A stretch of DNA of 64,000 nt. Origin: Paenibacillus_L residui (lineage in GTDB: Bacteria > Bacillota > Bacilli > Paenibacillales > NBRC-103111). Each line of letters starts with the position of its first letter. Position 1 is the first letter of the stretch. Below, one piece after another: positions 23,555 to 30,672 of the stretch. Below the pieces are notes generated by a model that was given only the letters and a program-made list of their open reading frames with translations, searched no databases and was not told the DNA's origin. The stretch lies in the NCBI RefSeq assembly GCF_042677205.1, contig NZ_JBHTIU010000023.1, forward strand, positions 12,638 through 76,637. Reading direction: 5' to 3'. Both the position numbers and the translations under genes were made by a program.

Positions 23555-25474
23555 CTAATGCACACGAACTGGCACTTCGTCTTCCATGGGAGCCACCCAT
23601 ACCGGATCCCAACTCATTTCGAAGGTGATCCCGGCTTCTGCTTGAGCTCCGGCCAACAGGATTACATTCCCCATTTCCTCCGCTGCGTCCCGGGGAACGG
23701 CATTCCCGATATATTCCCGAGCCTTTGCGTCGCTGCATCCCTCAAGCTGGAATGGCCTTCCATCCGGCAAATGCGTCGGGAAGCTTTGGAGCATTGCCAA
23801 CTCGTAGGTTGTGAGCGGGCGGTGCCATGTTCCGTCCTGGGCGATAATCAACCATACACCTTGTTCGTTGTCCGCCGGGATACGCGGATCGGCGACGGCG
23901 GCAGCGCCGGCATGCACATCCATGCTGCCCGTGACGGTCTTGGCCGTTGTACTCCAGTCCTGAACCCCCATGGTATCCGCGCGCGGTGCGCTTTGAATAC
24001 GAGGGTCAGCAACCAATTGAGCACCACTTTGTACGTCAGTCGTTCCTGTTACGGTGGCGGCGGGCTCACCGTCGGCTTGTACCCGGAATTTATCAGTGTA
24101 GCGTCCGGGACGATCAGCGATACGAGGATCGCTTATACTTCCTGCTGCCTGCATAATGCGATTGGCCGATCGAACGGTTTTGGCTGTTGCATCCCAATCC
24201 TGGACGCCGTAGCTATCAGGATGAAGCTTTGTATTAATTCGAGGGTCGGCCACCGCGATCGCTCCGCTCCCAAGCCGCGAACCGGTCACACATGGCGCCA
24301 CTTCATCTACTCGGACAATCCGATACTGCGCCGGATGACGCCCCGGGCGGTATGAAAGCGTAGGGTCCGCAATACATGAAGCGCCCTGATGTGTCCCGGC
24401 GGCCCCGGTTACACAAACAGCAGGCTCATCTACTGACTGGATACGGAGCAGGTTGGTCTTTCCTTCGCCGCCAATCTGTAGGCGCGGGTCCGACACCGCG
24501 GTAACACCATTGCTGCGGCCCGGTCCTGCCGTGCTCGTTACCGCTCGGCTGGGTTCCTGCCAGTCAGCCACCTCATATGCCCCGCGCCGTGGCTCATGAG
24601 TGACGCGCAAGTTTTGCCAGTCCACCTTGTTCAGGTCGCGCCAGTCACCGCCTGCGGGTATCAGGGCCAGGCGCATCCAGGTCTTCCACTGGAGGCGAGG
24701 AAGGCGGTGAAGCGGTCCCCCGGCCTCCGTGTCTCCGGGTGCCGGCAACGGGCCGATTACATCACCGATGCTGCGCAGCGGTTTGAGTTCCGGGTAATAG
24801 ATCACGTTTGGGATTTGCGCTTCATGACGTGCCATGATCAGGAAACGCACTCGGTTTTGGCCGAGCCCGCCGATCTCGCCGAGGTTGTGGTCTGCCCTGA
24901 TACTGACCGCGTACCCGTATTTGACCAGCAATTTCTTAATTTGCCGCAGCAGCGGTTTCCCTCGGGATGTAATTCGCGGAACGTTTTCGAGTTGAATGAT
25001 TGCAGGAAGACTTCCGCCATATTCCAAACAAGCCTGCAGCGCCATCTCCAAACCACTTACGGTCAGGTAATTGAGTGCCTGGTATTTATCTGATTCGGAT
25101 TTTTTCTGCGGCAGAAGCCCGCTCAGCCCCTTACACGGTGGAGATAGAAACAAGAAGAACGGGACTTGCTGCTTGAACGCAAGCCAGATATCCCACGGCG
25201 TAACCTCTCGCCAGTCCTCTGGCGGCTTGTGGCCGTGCCATGCTACATACTGCCAGCGTCTGAACAAGTCCATGACCACCGCCGTCTTTTCCCCGGTGAT
25301 AAGGTCATGATTTCGGCATGCGACAGGATCACTATCAATCGAGCAGAGTAACCGAAAACGGTACACTTTTCCGCCGTACTCCACTTGTGAACGAAGCAGC
25401 CCGGCAGATTCCCCGCCGATGCCGCCAAACAAAATTGCGGCCGTTTTATATTCGATGTTTTCAAGAGTGTGCAA
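23555..25474 (-). CDS. DNA cytosine-C5 methyltransferase with internal repeats
   Basis: A 639-residue C5 methyltransferase. Motif I region F-G-G-I-G-G-E (16-22), catalytic S-P-P-C-K-G-L-S with Cys114, E-N-V at 163-165, Q-N-R-V-R at 206-210 and Y-I-G-N-A-V-P near 590. The target-recognition region is expanded by six degenerate repeats of about 40 residues (300-531), each ending A/S-D-P-R-I/L and holding an x-V-T-G-type core. Start is TTG 25474 after GGGAGAAGG. The enzyme is about 250 residues longer than usual. It probably shields phage DNA from restriction. Confidence 0.85.
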   Translation of the reverse strand: MHTLENIEYKTAAILFGGIGGESAGLLRSQVEYGGKVYRFRLLCSIDSDPVACRNHDLITGEKTAVVMDLFRRWQYVAWHGHKPPEDWREVTPWDIWLAFKQQVPFFLFLSPPCKGLSGLLPQKKSESDKYQALNYLTVSGLEMALQACLEYGGSLPAIIQLENVPRITSRGKPLLRQIKKLLVKYGYAVSIRADHNLGEIGGLGQNRVRFLIMARHEAQIPNVIYYPELKPLRSIGDVIGPLPAPGDTEAGGPLHRLPRLQWKTWMRLALIPAGGDWRDLNKVDWQNLRVTHEPRRGAYEVADWQEPSRAVTSTAGPGRSNGVTAVSDPRLQIGGEGKTNLLRIQSVDEPAVCVTGAAGTHQGASCIADPTLSYRPGRHPAQYRIVRVDEVAPCVTGSRLGSGAIAVADPRINTKLHPDSYGVQDWDATAKTVRSANRIMQAAGSISDPRIADRPGRYTDKFRVQADGEPAATVTGTTDVQSGAQLVADPRIQSAPRADTMGVQDWSTTAKTVTGSMDVHAGAAAVADPRIPADNEQGVWLIIAQDGTWHRPLTTYELAMLQSFPTHLPDGRPFQLEGCSDAKAREYIGNAVPRDAAEEMGNVILLAGAQAEAGITFEMSWDPVWVAPMEDEVPVRVH

Positions 25475-25526
25475 GAATACCTTCTCCCTTCAGCAAATGA
25501 GTTCATACGTTCCGTTAAAGGGATAT

Positions 25527-25572
25527 AGAAAATCTTCCCCTCAAGCTACTGAGGGGAGGGATCTTCTATTTA
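25527..25572. other. Long hairpin between genes
   Basis: CCCCTCA and TGAGGGG arms (about 25537-25557) extended by imperfect pairing of AGAAAATCTT and GGATCTTCT flanks. It lies between the 338-residue gene and the C5 methyltransferase start and could act as an attenuator or processing site. No clean U-run on the minus strand. Confidence 0.4.
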
Positions 25573-25585
25573 AGGGATAAGCAAC

Positions 25586-26602
25586 TTACGCTGCTCCCGG
25601 CCCTTTCATGATATCCCGAACCCGTTTTTTGTACAGGTTCCACTTGCTTGAGAGCTGCCCTGATGTAGCTCCGACCGAATGAGCAATCTCCATCCAGGTC
25701 TCGCCTGCCTTTTTCCGCTGCAACAAAGAGGGAAAATCAAACTGGATATCATCGAAAGCTGGCTTCTTATTCAAAATGAATTGTTCAAGTTCATCCTTGT
25801 CTACTTCAACGGGTGCTTCGGAAACGGCTGGTTCTGCTTTATCTGTATCCTCGAATTCAATCACACCATCATTTTCGCCATCTTTCATCCAATCGGGTAG
25901 ATCGTCATCCAGATTGTCAGATTCGGGTCCAACCTCTTCTTCGGATACTTCTATATCATTTTGGCCATCATCCTGAATGCTTGCCGACTTGGATTTAACC
26001 TCAGGCTTGGCCGCTTGGCCCATATTGGTCTCGGCATCCTGCTTCTGTTCCCGCCACTCGTTCCACTTTGCAGCAAGCGGCGCGATTCGTGAGCGGTATT
26101 CATCGATTAATTCAACGATTCGCCCGGACGATAACCCGTAATCAGACGCCAATCGTGAATAGGTCTCTCCGTCTGCCAACCTGGAAACCCAGTCAAAGAA
26201 GGGATACGGGAGGTCGTCGTAGGAAGGGGACAAGAGGCTGAGGATAAAGTCGTCTACAATCTTCCGCTCGATTTCTTCGGGAATTTCCTCAATCGGAACC
26301 TTCTCTTTAGGCAGATTGAGATCCATCTCCACTTGTTCTCCTTCAGGTTTAATTTCCGACACGACTCCCGATTCATCCACTTTATATTCCCGGATCGGTT
26401 TTTGAGTCCTGGCATTGATTTGGACATTATATGTCACCACTGCAGATTCCAACGCTACACGAACCTTTTGATCGATCATATCCGATAGTGTTTCAACGCT
26501 GCCGCGGAGATCACTAAGAGATGTTGTCAGGACGATCTCGACCTCGCCTTTCGGTTTCAGATTCACTTTTTTCACGTTCGGATTAAACTCTGTATAAGAC
26601 AT
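25586..26602 (-). CDS. Hypothetical phage protein with two HTH-like segments
   Basis: A 338-residue protein with no family I can name. Residues about 150-175 (T-Y-S-R-L-A-S-D-Y-G-L-S-S-G-R-I) and 308-330 (T-W-M-E-I-A-H-S-V-G-A-T-S-G-Q-L) look like two related helix-turn-helix units that flank a long acidic, disordered stretch (200-275). This suggests two DNA-binding ends on a flexible tether. It lies between RusA and the methyltransferases in the replication block. Confidence 0.5.
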   Translation of the reverse strand: MSYTEFNPNVKKVNLKPKGEVEIVLTTSLSDLRGSVETLSDMIDQKVRVALESAVVTYNVQINARTQKPIREYKVDESGVVSEIKPEGEQVEMDLNLPKEKVPIEEIPEEIERKIVDDFILSLLSPSYDDLPYPFFDWVSRLADGETYSRLASDYGLSSGRIVELIDEYRSRIAPLAAKWNEWREQKQDAETNMGQAAKPEVKSKSASIQDDGQNDIEVSEEEVGPESDNLDDDLPDWMKDGENDGVIEFEDTDKAEPAVSEAPVEVDKDELEQFILNKKPAFDDIQFDFPSLLQRKKAGETWMEIAHSVGATSGQLSSKWNLYKKRVRDIMKGPGAA

Positions 26603-26616
26603 TTTTCACGCACCCC

Positions 26617-27030
26617 TTAAGATAATTCCTTTATTTTTACTTCGATACGCGGCCTTGCACTATATCGCTTTCTCGCAAACGCATCAACTACTTGACTATC
26701 ATCCTTCCAAATCACTCCTTTTAGAGAGTCCTTCACACCCTTGAGATAATTGTCCACGTCAGGTTTTGAAGTGGGGAGAATCTCTCCCCTTTCCGCCGCC
26801 TCAGCCTTCTTTTTGCTGAAGCTTTTCGGAGTGGAGCGATACACCGTAAGCATCATCCCTATGGGCCCTTCTAGCAAAGCATCCGGTGCATGCTGTACGG
26901 CGGCCAGGCGGACAAAATCTTTATAATCACGAGATTTCTTGGGATCATATGCCTTGACGAACCCCCCCGCTGTTGAAAACTTTGGTCGACCTTGTGCGAC
27001 CGGTTCCCCATACACCGTAAAACTGATCAT
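26617..27030 (-). CDS. rusA: Holliday junction resolvase, RusA family
   Basis: A 137-residue nuclease with the RusA core: M-I-S-F-T-V-Y-G-E-P start, and K-P-D-V-D-N-Y-L-K (about 90-98) plus W-K-D-D-S-Q-V holding the metal-binding aspartates. It resolves branched DNA in phage recombination and replication. Its ATG overlaps the stop of the small frame upstream. Confidence 0.92.
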   Translation of the reverse strand: MISFTVYGEPVAQGRPKFSTAGGFVKAYDPKKSRDYKDFVRLAAVQHAPDALLEGPIGMMLTVYRSTPKSFSKKKAEAAERGEILPTSKPDVDNYLKGVKDSLKGVIWKDDSQVVDAFARKRYSARPRIEVKIKELS

Positions 27031-27201
27031 CTTGCTTTCCTCCTCTCACACCTAAGGCCGTTTTTCCTTCTTGTTGCAACGATATTTCCCCGATTTAGCA
27101 CGTAAACCTCACCCAGAATGGTGCCACGGCCGTCTCTGATCAGATAACCTATGGACGTTTGGTAAAAAGGATCGATTTTTTTTGTATTGAGAAATCCTCA
27201 C
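27027..27201 (-). pseudogene. Small frameshifted gene with A8 tract
   Basis: GTG 27201 overlaps the TGA of the upstream gene (GTGA). Reading MRISQYKK, it reaches an eight-base A tract (minus-strand view of 27176-27183); loss of one A would continue as IDPFYQTSIGYLIRDGRG ... and end at a TGA overlapping the RusA ATG. The span of 175 bp is exactly one base more than 58 codons. The coupled start and stop show a real gene; it is either broken, misread, or expressed by slippage on the A tract. Function unknown. Confidence 0.6.
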
Positions 27202-27377
27202 CTGGGATACACCACTTTCTCCCGGTAATTCAATCTGCAATACTTCTGCCGATTTCTCCGTTTCAGTTCGGCGGCCGCTGAAATCCTGTCTGCAAGTGAC
27301 GCTTTTTCGTCACAAGCGATCACGTATAACTGGACTCGTGTGGCCAAATGCCAACTCAGTTCGCTTTGTGTCGTCAT
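27198..27377 (-). CDS. Hypothetical small helical phage protein
   Basis: A 59-residue protein (MTTQSELSWHLATRVQLY start). ATG 27377 was chosen for GGAGG 8 nt upstream and the ATGA overlap with the DnaB stop. Contains an arginine-rich helix (ADRISAAAELKRRNRQKY). No family recognised. Confidence 0.55.
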   Translation of the reverse strand: MTTQSELSWHLATRVQLYVIACDEKASLADRISAAAELKRRNRQKYCRLNYREKVVYPR

Positions 27378-28792
27378 GACGTTTTCCTCCACATGTCAAT
27401 GGTTTTTCCATTGGTTGGCGACGGCGTCTCTTTATGCTTCCGATCAAGGCTTACGAACTTGTTATATTGCTTCATGAAGGACAGTTCCACAGTTCCGACC
27501 GGCCCGTTCCGCTGCTTCGCGATGATGATCTCGATGATGTTCTTTTTATCGCTCTCCTGGTTGTAGTAATCGTCCCGGTACAGGAAGGCGACAATATCCG
27601 CATCCTGCTCAATCGATCCCGATTCCCGTAGGTCGGACATCATCGGACGCTTATCCTGGCGCTGCTCAACTCCCCGGCTAAGTTGGGACAATGCGATAAC
27701 TGGAACCTCCAATTCGCGAGCCAGCTGCTTAAGCGTCCGGGAGATCTGAGATACTTCCTCCTGCCGGTTTGCACCTCTGCGGCCGCTGCCCTGAATCAGT
27801 TGCAGGTAGTCGATCAGGATCAGACCAAGCCCGCGTTCCTTTTTCAGTTTACGGCACTTGGCGCGGATCTCATTGACAGTGATGCCTGGAGTATCGTCAA
27901 TGTGGATGTCCGCCTCGGACAGCAGTCCAACAGCAGTTGACATCTTCTCCCAATCATTCCCTTCGAAGCGACCCGTCCGCATACGACTGCCGTCAATCTC
28001 TGCTTCAGCGCATATCATCCGTTGTACGAGTTGGGTCGCTGACATCTCCAGACTGAAGATGGCTACGGTCTCTTTCTCACGAATGCCTACATTCTGGGCG
28101 ATATTCAGGGCGAAAGCGGTCTTCCCCACCGACGGCCGCGCCGCGACGATAATTAGATCGCTCTGCTGGAAGCCAGCAGTCATTCGGTCAAGATCCGGAA
28201 AGCCTGATTCTATGCCGGTCACGCCCCGATTGGTATCCTTGGCGTTGTAGCGCTCTTCTGCCTCTTCCCAGACCTGTATCAGTACTTGCTTGATTGCTGC
28301 AAACTCTCTAACCGTGATCGTCTGGTCAGACAGCCGGCTGACGGCAGTTTCGGCCATTGCCACAAATTCGCGTACATCCTCGCCCTCGCCGGCATTGCGG
28401 AGCAAGTTAAGCGCAACGTCCACCGCTTGCCGCCGCAGGAACATCTCTTGTACCCGCCCGGCGTAATAAGAGACATTGGCCGTTGTCGGGACCGAGTTAG
28501 CAAGTTGGGTCAAGTAGCTAACGCCGCCGATGCGATTAAGTTCCTCGCTGTCTTGGAGTTGTGCCGTCAATGTCACCAGATCAAGCGGTTGCTCTGCATC
28601 CCGCAGTTGCCGCATTGCCCGAAATATCCGGGCATGTCCATCGTCGGCAAATTCTCCACCTTGCAAGGTGTCCACCGCTACGTCGTACACAGCCGAGTCC
28701 AAAAGGATCGCTCCAAGTACCGCCTGCTCCGCTTGCAAGTCAAACGGTCTCTCTATTCCCAAATGCTGCAGTACCGATTCACGATCAATCAT
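27374..28792 (-). CDS. Replicative DNA helicase, DnaB family
   Basis: A 472-residue hexameric helicase. The N-terminal domain begins P-F-D-L-Q-A-E-Q-A-V-L-G-A-I-L; the RecA-like part has A-R-P-S-V-G-K-T-A-F (Walker A) and L-I-L-I-D-Y-L-Q-L (Walker B), then the D-L-R-E-S-G-S-I-E-Q-D-A-D motif. The start ATG 28792 matches where DnaB homologues begin and overlaps the end of the loader gene; a longer frame to 28939 has no support. It unwinds phage DNA at the fork. Confidence 0.93.
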   Translation of the reverse strand: MIDRESVLQHLGIERPFDLQAEQAVLGAILLDSAVYDVAVDTLQGGEFADDGHARIFRAMRQLRDAEQPLDLVTLTAQLQDSEELNRIGGVSYLTQLANSVPTTANVSYYAGRVQEMFLRRQAVDVALNLLRNAGEGEDVREFVAMAETAVSRLSDQTITVREFAAIKQVLIQVWEEAEERYNAKDTNRGVTGIESGFPDLDRMTAGFQQSDLIIVAARPSVGKTAFALNIAQNVGIREKETVAIFSLEMSATQLVQRMICAEAEIDGSRMRTGRFEGNDWEKMSTAVGLLSEADIHIDDTPGITVNEIRAKCRKLKKERGLGLILIDYLQLIQGSGRRGANRQEEVSQISRTLKQLARELEVPVIALSQLSRGVEQRQDKRPMMSDLRESGSIEQDADIVAFLYRDDYYNQESDKKNIIEIIIAKQRNGPVGTVELSFMKQYNKFVSLDRKHKETPSPTNGKTIDMWRKTS

Positions 28793-29138
28793 CGACTCCA
28801 CCCACTTCACCACGCAATTTTCGTTTGATGCTTTCCCAGTAATCCTCCGGCGGCGGAGTGTTATTCGCCCCCCAAGCATCCAGTCGAGCGAAATGTTCAG
28901 CGGCAGTTGCTTTGCTTCGTTGGCTCTCCATCTGATCACCGAGCCGTCCCCGGATATCTGCGATGGTCGGCGGGAAACGCTCGGTCATGATATGTTTTTC
29001 CACGTTCTCAAGGGCTGCCCCAAACGGAAAGTCCCGCAGATATTTATAGTGGTGCCGTACGCTTTCGGCACTGCAATCAAATGTAGGATATGCCCGCCTG
29101 ATGACCTTCAAGAGGTCAATAACATCCGACTCTTTCAC
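28785..29138 (-). CDS. Helicase loader/inhibitor, SPP1 G39P-like
   Basis: A 117-residue protein. The first 65 residues (V-I-D-L-L-K-V-I-R-R-A-Y-P ... F-P-P-T-I-A-D-I-R) match the helical domain of G39P, which binds the phage helicase and delivers it to the initiator. The C-terminal half is disordered, as in G39P. Its place between an initiator and DnaB fits SPP1 genes 38-39-40. Confidence 0.75.
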   Translation of the reverse strand: MKESDVIDLLKVIRRAYPTFDCSAESVRHHYKYLRDFPFGAALENVEKHIMTERFPPTIADIRGRLGDQMESQRSKATAAEHFARLDAWGANNTPPPEDYWESIKRKLRGEVGGVDD

Positions 29139-30117
29139 GTTGCAACGCTTCCTCCCTCATTCGATCTAGTTCTTCTAAGTCCCGCTGTTGCCTGGTCTTT
29201 TTGGCTCCCATAGCTCCGGTAGAATGATCTGAGACCGTAATTGTGCCATTGGATTCTGGACCACCGCGTTCCTGGTATCCCCTTAGCACACCATGCACGT
29301 ATGCAAGGTTTCGTTTGTCCGGCCCTTGACGATACGCCTCTCGCATCGCCTTCAACAGCCATTCCCCACCATAGTCATCAAACAAGGCCGAAAATTCATC
29401 AATATCAAACTGAGTCACTTTACCTCCGGCGATAAAATTTTCCTCGTAGGCTCGGAAGACGTTTCCGAAAGAATAATCATCAGGCGACCGCGCTCTTGTA
29501 GTTGTTGTAGTAGTATATTTAATAATTGTTTTAATACTTGTTTTAGAGAGCCGGAAACGCTTGATACGTAAGGGTTTATTCGACCTTGAGGTTCCCTTTT
29601 TAGGAACTTTTGAGTTCCCTTTTCGGGAACTTTCCGGTTCCTTATTTGGGAACTTAATTCCCGAATCGGGAACTTTTTCAGGTTCCGTTTTTCGGAAATC
29701 AGTTCCCTTTTCAGGAACTTTTTTCGATAGATTCGATGTTCTATTAGATAGGTTTAAACTGATCAATTCGTTCATTTTTTCTTTGTTATACTTTCCAATA
29801 ATCTCTATTTCCCATTGATCATAATGCTTGTTAATCTGGAACAAATTCATCTCCCTGTCCCAAAAGATAACCCTCTTTGACTCCAGAATTTCGAGTTCGT
29901 TTTTGATATGATTCTTACCTACACCACACAACTCGAAATCCTTTAGTTTAGGAATGAGCGCCGATGGTTTACTACCACAACCCCAGCTTAGGGTAAGGAT
30001 AAAATCTATGATGTCCCTCTGACGCTGCGTGAATTTCCTCTTGATAATCTCCCTATGTATCTCGCTGTTAATTCGTATATGAGCATCCTCGGGTTGCGGA
30101 TTAACCATTGATACCAT
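29116..30117 (-). CDS. Phage replication initiator (O/DnaD-like) carrying the origin
   Basis: A 333-residue protein. Residues 15-110 are a winged helix of the phage replication organiser type (FTQRQRDIIDFILTLSWGCG). Residues 125-190 are a low-complexity linker coded by the iterons. Residues 215-290 resemble a DnaD C-terminal domain (F-D-D-Y-G-G-E-W-L-L-K-A-M-R-E-A). It should bind the iterons in its own gene and recruit the G39P-like loader and DnaB. Overlaps the loader gene by 23 bp. Confidence 0.82.
   Translation of the reverse strand: MVSMVNPQPEDAHIRINSEIHREIIKRKFTQRQRDIIDFILTLSWGCGSKPSALIPKLKDFELCGVGKNHIKNELEILESKRVIFWDREMNLFQINKHYDQWEIEIIGKYNKEKMNELISLNLSNRTSNLSKKVPEKGTDFRKTEPEKVPDSGIKFPNKEPESSRKGNSKVPKKGTSRSNKPLRIKRFRLSKTSIKTIIKYTTTTTTRARSPDDYSFGNVFRAYEENFIAGGKVTQFDIDEFSALFDDYGGEWLLKAMREAYRQGPDKRNLAYVHGVLRGYQERGGPESNGTITVSDHSTGAMGAKKTRQQRDLEELDRMREEALQRERVGCY
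29505..29770. other. Candidate phage replication origin (iterons and AT-rich DNA)
   Basis: Six units of the form GTTCC-N7-GGAAC start at 29591, 29614, 29637, 29657 (ATTCC), 29682 (last arm GGAAA) and 29702. Spacing is 20-25 bp, about two helical turns. AT-rich stretches flank them at 29505-29550 and 29720-29780. Iterons inside the initiator gene are the arrangement of lambda ori in O and of other phages. Confidence 0.75.
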
Positions 30118-30134
30118 CGGCGCACCTCCTCTCC

Positions 30135-30287
30135 TTAAGCTGATATTACTTTCTTTGTCCCTGTCTGACGATGAATTAGATGCAATTCACCGGGCAAGTT
30201 CTTCACTACCAACCAGTTGTTTGGGTTCCAGCCGGCCGATTGGATGGCCAACTTTTGGTTGCGAGTTGGTCGCTTACCGTTTTTCAT
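30135..30287 (-). CDS. Small phage protein, DUF6906-like
   Basis: A 50-residue protein with the pattern M-K-N-G-K-R-P-T-R-x-Q-K ... W-L-V-V-K-N-L-P-x-E-L-H-L-x-H-R, common in small proteins of Firmicute phages (DUF6906 as I recall it). Start ATG 30287 overlaps the previous TGA. Function unknown. Confidence 0.7.
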   Translation of the reverse strand: MKNGKRPTRNQKLAIQSAGWNPNNWLVVKNLPGELHLIHRQTGTKKVISA

Positions 30288-30481
30288 AGAATTGCACGCT
30301 CCTTCTTCAACCGTTCTTGCCACTCTTTCGGATAACGACAACCTTTCGCTGGTTCCTCATAATGCCTCCGACCTAGCACGAAGGAAACGAATGTATCACT
30401 GCTCCGTTCATAATAAAAGCCATTTAAAGGTTGTTCGGCAGGGATATCATTGAAAAGTTCAAGTTGTATAGGCTCTGTCAA
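30284..30481 (-). CDS. Hypothetical phage protein
   Basis: A 65-residue protein (EPIQLELFNDIPAEQ start; aromatic- and arginine-rich middle). The QLELFND start resembles a short linear binding motif for the sliding clamp (QLxLF), which would fit the replication block; this is inference. Overlaps both neighbours by 4 bp. Confidence 0.55.
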   Translation of the reverse strand: MTEPIQLELFNDIPAEQPLNGFYYERSSDTFVSFVLGRRHYEEPAKGCRYPKEWQERLKKERAIL

Positions 30482-30672
30482 AGGTCGCGCCCCCTTTCAT
30501 CTCTCAAAAACACAATCGGGTACTTTACCCGGACCACCGTCCATCCAGGGTATCCCCGGGCGAAGTATGCACGTGTTTCTCGCATAAATTCCTCACGATC
30601 GACGCGCATCAGTCGCCAGATTCGATCGCCCATCATGCTCTGTAGAAGCGGCCGGCCGAACTCGTCATTCAC
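30478..30672 (-). CDS. Hypothetical phage protein
   Basis: A 64-residue basic protein (D-R-I-W-R-L-M-R-V-D-R-E-E-F-M). No family recognised. Overlaps both neighbours by 4 bp, in the operon with the SbcC-like gene. Confidence 0.55.
   Translation of the reverse strand: MNDEFGRPLLQSMMGDRIWRLMRVDREEFMRETRAYFARGYPGWTVVRVKYPIVFLRDERGRDL

Noticed and set aside
23519..24355. A 278-codon plus-strand frame
   Set aside because: Shadow of the repeated region of the C5 methyltransferase gene.
25527..25572. Hairpin taken as a terminator of the 338-residue gene's operon
   Set aside because: No clear U-run on the minus strand, so it was kept only as a hairpin of unknown role.
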